From Gammaproteobacteria bacterium (GTDB taxonomy: Bacteria; Gemmatimonadota; Gemmatimonadetes; Longimicrobiales; Gaopeijiaceae): 6,624 nt of DNA. Location of the stretch: contig JAHEKL010000158.1 in assembly GCA_024638345.1 (NCBI GenBank), positions 1 through 6,624 of the forward strand, given 5' to 3'. Position numbers and translations under genes: made by a program. Under the pieces are notes generated by a model. The model worked only from the letters and a program-made list of their open reading frames with translations. It did not search any database and was not told the DNA's origin. Below, piece after piece: positions 5,882 to 6,624 of the stretch; the stretch's first letter is position 1, and every line of letters begins with the position of its first letter.

Positions 5882-6519
5882 TCGACGACGAACCCTACAT
5901 TGGACTGATAGGGGAACCGGATCTCGACGGGATTCGCGCCCTGGACTGTGCAGTTGTCCGCTATCTCCACGAGCAGGACCTCGTAGAGCCAGTGGTCCAG
6001 TCCTTCGAACGAGGCTGAGCCGTTCACGGCCACCGCAACGTCGAATGCGAGTGGCAGGGGAGCGAAATCGTAGGGACCGTAGACCTGGGCTCGGTATCCA
6101 TCCGGGTCGAGATCCACCCCGGTGGTCGTGGTAGTGACCTGGAGCTCTACGTAGGCGCAGTCGACGGAGTAGTCGATCGTGGTCGTTGCCCGCCGCTCGA
6201 CGACGGGCTCGCGGCGCCCGCCTTCTACGACCGCGCAATTCGGCGAGACGTCTCCGAGCGACACGCTGTGCGCACCGGTGGGAATACTCTGAAGCAGCAA
6301 ACGGTCGTTCGGTCCCACGTGAAGGGGCGGGTTGCCATTCAGGAGTACGGAATAGCCGTTCGAATCGAGGGAAGCCCCGGTCGTGGTCGTTGTGACCTGG
6401 ATGCTTCCAGTGCTCCTCGGTTCCCCGGGAGCCGGTCCCGTCGAATCGTCACAGGCCGCGAGTAGCAAGGCCGCGAGTCCAACGGTTCCTCGAAGAGACC
6501 AATGCGGTGATCGGCACAT
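5860..6519 (-). CDS. Two-repeat surface lipoprotein, copy B
   Basis: This paralogue of copy A has the same length (219 residues) and plan: lipobox ...LLLAAC (Cys23), repeat 1 with IQVTTTTTG...LDSNGY (40-56), repeat 2 with LQVTTTTTG...LDPDGY (126-142), and cysteine pairs Cys95/Cys121 and Cys190/Cys214. It has one extra Leu in the signal and one fewer residue near position 152, so total length is kept. By hand alignment about 55 residues differ. Variation is spread through the domains, but cysteines, the threonine-rich motifs and the GPNDR, SLGDVSPNC and CAYVELQV blocks are kept, which argues that both copies are functional. The ATG at 6519 follows the same AGGGAGG. Downstream lies only an ASST remnant, so unlike copy A it has no intact coupled partner. 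Confidence 0.85.
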   Translation of the reverse strand: MCRSPHWSLRGTVGLAALLLAACDDSTGPAPGEPRSTGSIQVTTTTTGASLDSNGYSVLLNGNPPLHVGPNDRLLLQSIPTGAHSVSLGDVSPNCAVVEGGRREPVVERRATTTIDYSVDCAYVELQVTTTTTGVDLDPDGYRAQVYGPYDFAPLPLAFDVAVAVNGSASFEGLDHWLYEVLLVEIADNCTVQGANPVEIRFPYQSNVGFVVECAPIDA

Positions 6520-6624
6520 CGTGCCTCCCTTGGGCGAGAGGCTGGCGTACCGAGAACGGGCGGTTGCCAGACACGCTCACCCTCCAAGAATGGTGGGAAA
6601 CGACCTGGGCTTAGTCGTCGCCTT
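6504..6624 (-). repeat. 121-bp perfectly repeated leader, copy B
   Basis: Identical at every base to 5528-5648, and cut by the window edge. It carries the copy B start codon, Shine-Dalgarno and upstream DNA, so both lipoprotein genes should respond to the same signals. Confidence 0.95.
6542..6570 (-). promoter_or_regulatory. Inverted repeat in leader of copy B
   Basis: Exact duplicate of the dyad in front of copy A (CTGGC..ACCG / CGGT..GCCAG), at the same distance from the ATG. Its presence follows from the identical leader and is not independent evidence of function. Confidence 0.4.

Larger units (their letters stand above)
5817..6624 (-). repeat. Tandem duplication unit B (976-bp period), reaching window edge
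   Basis: This is the right-hand partner of 4841-5648. It contains the ASST remnant start, the complete copy B gene and the perfectly conserved leader. Because the match is still perfect at the last base, the unit may continue beyond the window, and a third copy or another boundary cannot be excluded. Confidence 0.88.

Noticed and set aside
4841..6624. Tandem repeats as a CRISPR array or transposon ends
   Set aside because: The period is 976 bp with protein-coding content; there are no short spaced repeats, no terminal inverted repeats and no transposase.

Overview
The window is GC-rich bacterial DNA in which every supported feature lies on the minus strand, so it reads from right to left. 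The left edge cuts through the 5' part of a 16S rRNA gene. The 16S text, together with lipoproteins of the 'C-D-D-S-T-G-P' type carrying 'VTTTTTG...LDxDGY' repeats, is most reminiscent of an uncultivated Gemmatimonadota lineage. That assignment is an inference from memory and has not been tested by a search.

Layout in the direction of transcription (right to left): (1) a paralogous lipoprotein, copy B (6519-5860), preceded by a leader that runs to the window edge; (2) a short decayed remnant of an arylsulfotransferase 5' end (about 5881-5732); (3) the sister lipoprotein, copy A (5543-4884), whose last 22 bases overlap (4) a GTG-started lipoprotein of the arylsulfotransferase (ASST) beta-propeller family (4905-3463); (5) tRNA-His(GTG) with a plausible promoter; (6) a tight gene set made of an eight-haem c-type cytochrome lipoprotein (3134-1887), an exported beta-rich protein (1883-1176) and a DUF2231 four-helix membrane protein (1129-608); (7) an rrn promoter, a leader with boxB/boxA-like antitermination elements, and the start of 16S rRNA (236-1).

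Two functional themes stand out. The cytochrome / exported protein / DUF2231 set looks like a cell-envelope electron-transfer module, although its substrate cannot be read from sequence. The right-hand third is a tandem duplication with a 976-bp period. Both lipoprotein copies are intact and about 75% identical in protein, while the 121 bases covering the start codon and leader are perfectly identical. The first copy is followed by the broken beginning of a second ASST gene. The simplest reading is that a two-gene unit (lipoprotein + ASST) was duplicated and the upstream ASST was then lost, with the leader kept identical by recent gene conversion or by selection.

No CRISPR array, transposase, integrase or phage gene is visible. 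Both window edges fall inside repeated sequence (16S rRNA on the left, the 121-bp repeat on the right), so copy number of the lipoprotein beyond the right edge is unknown.
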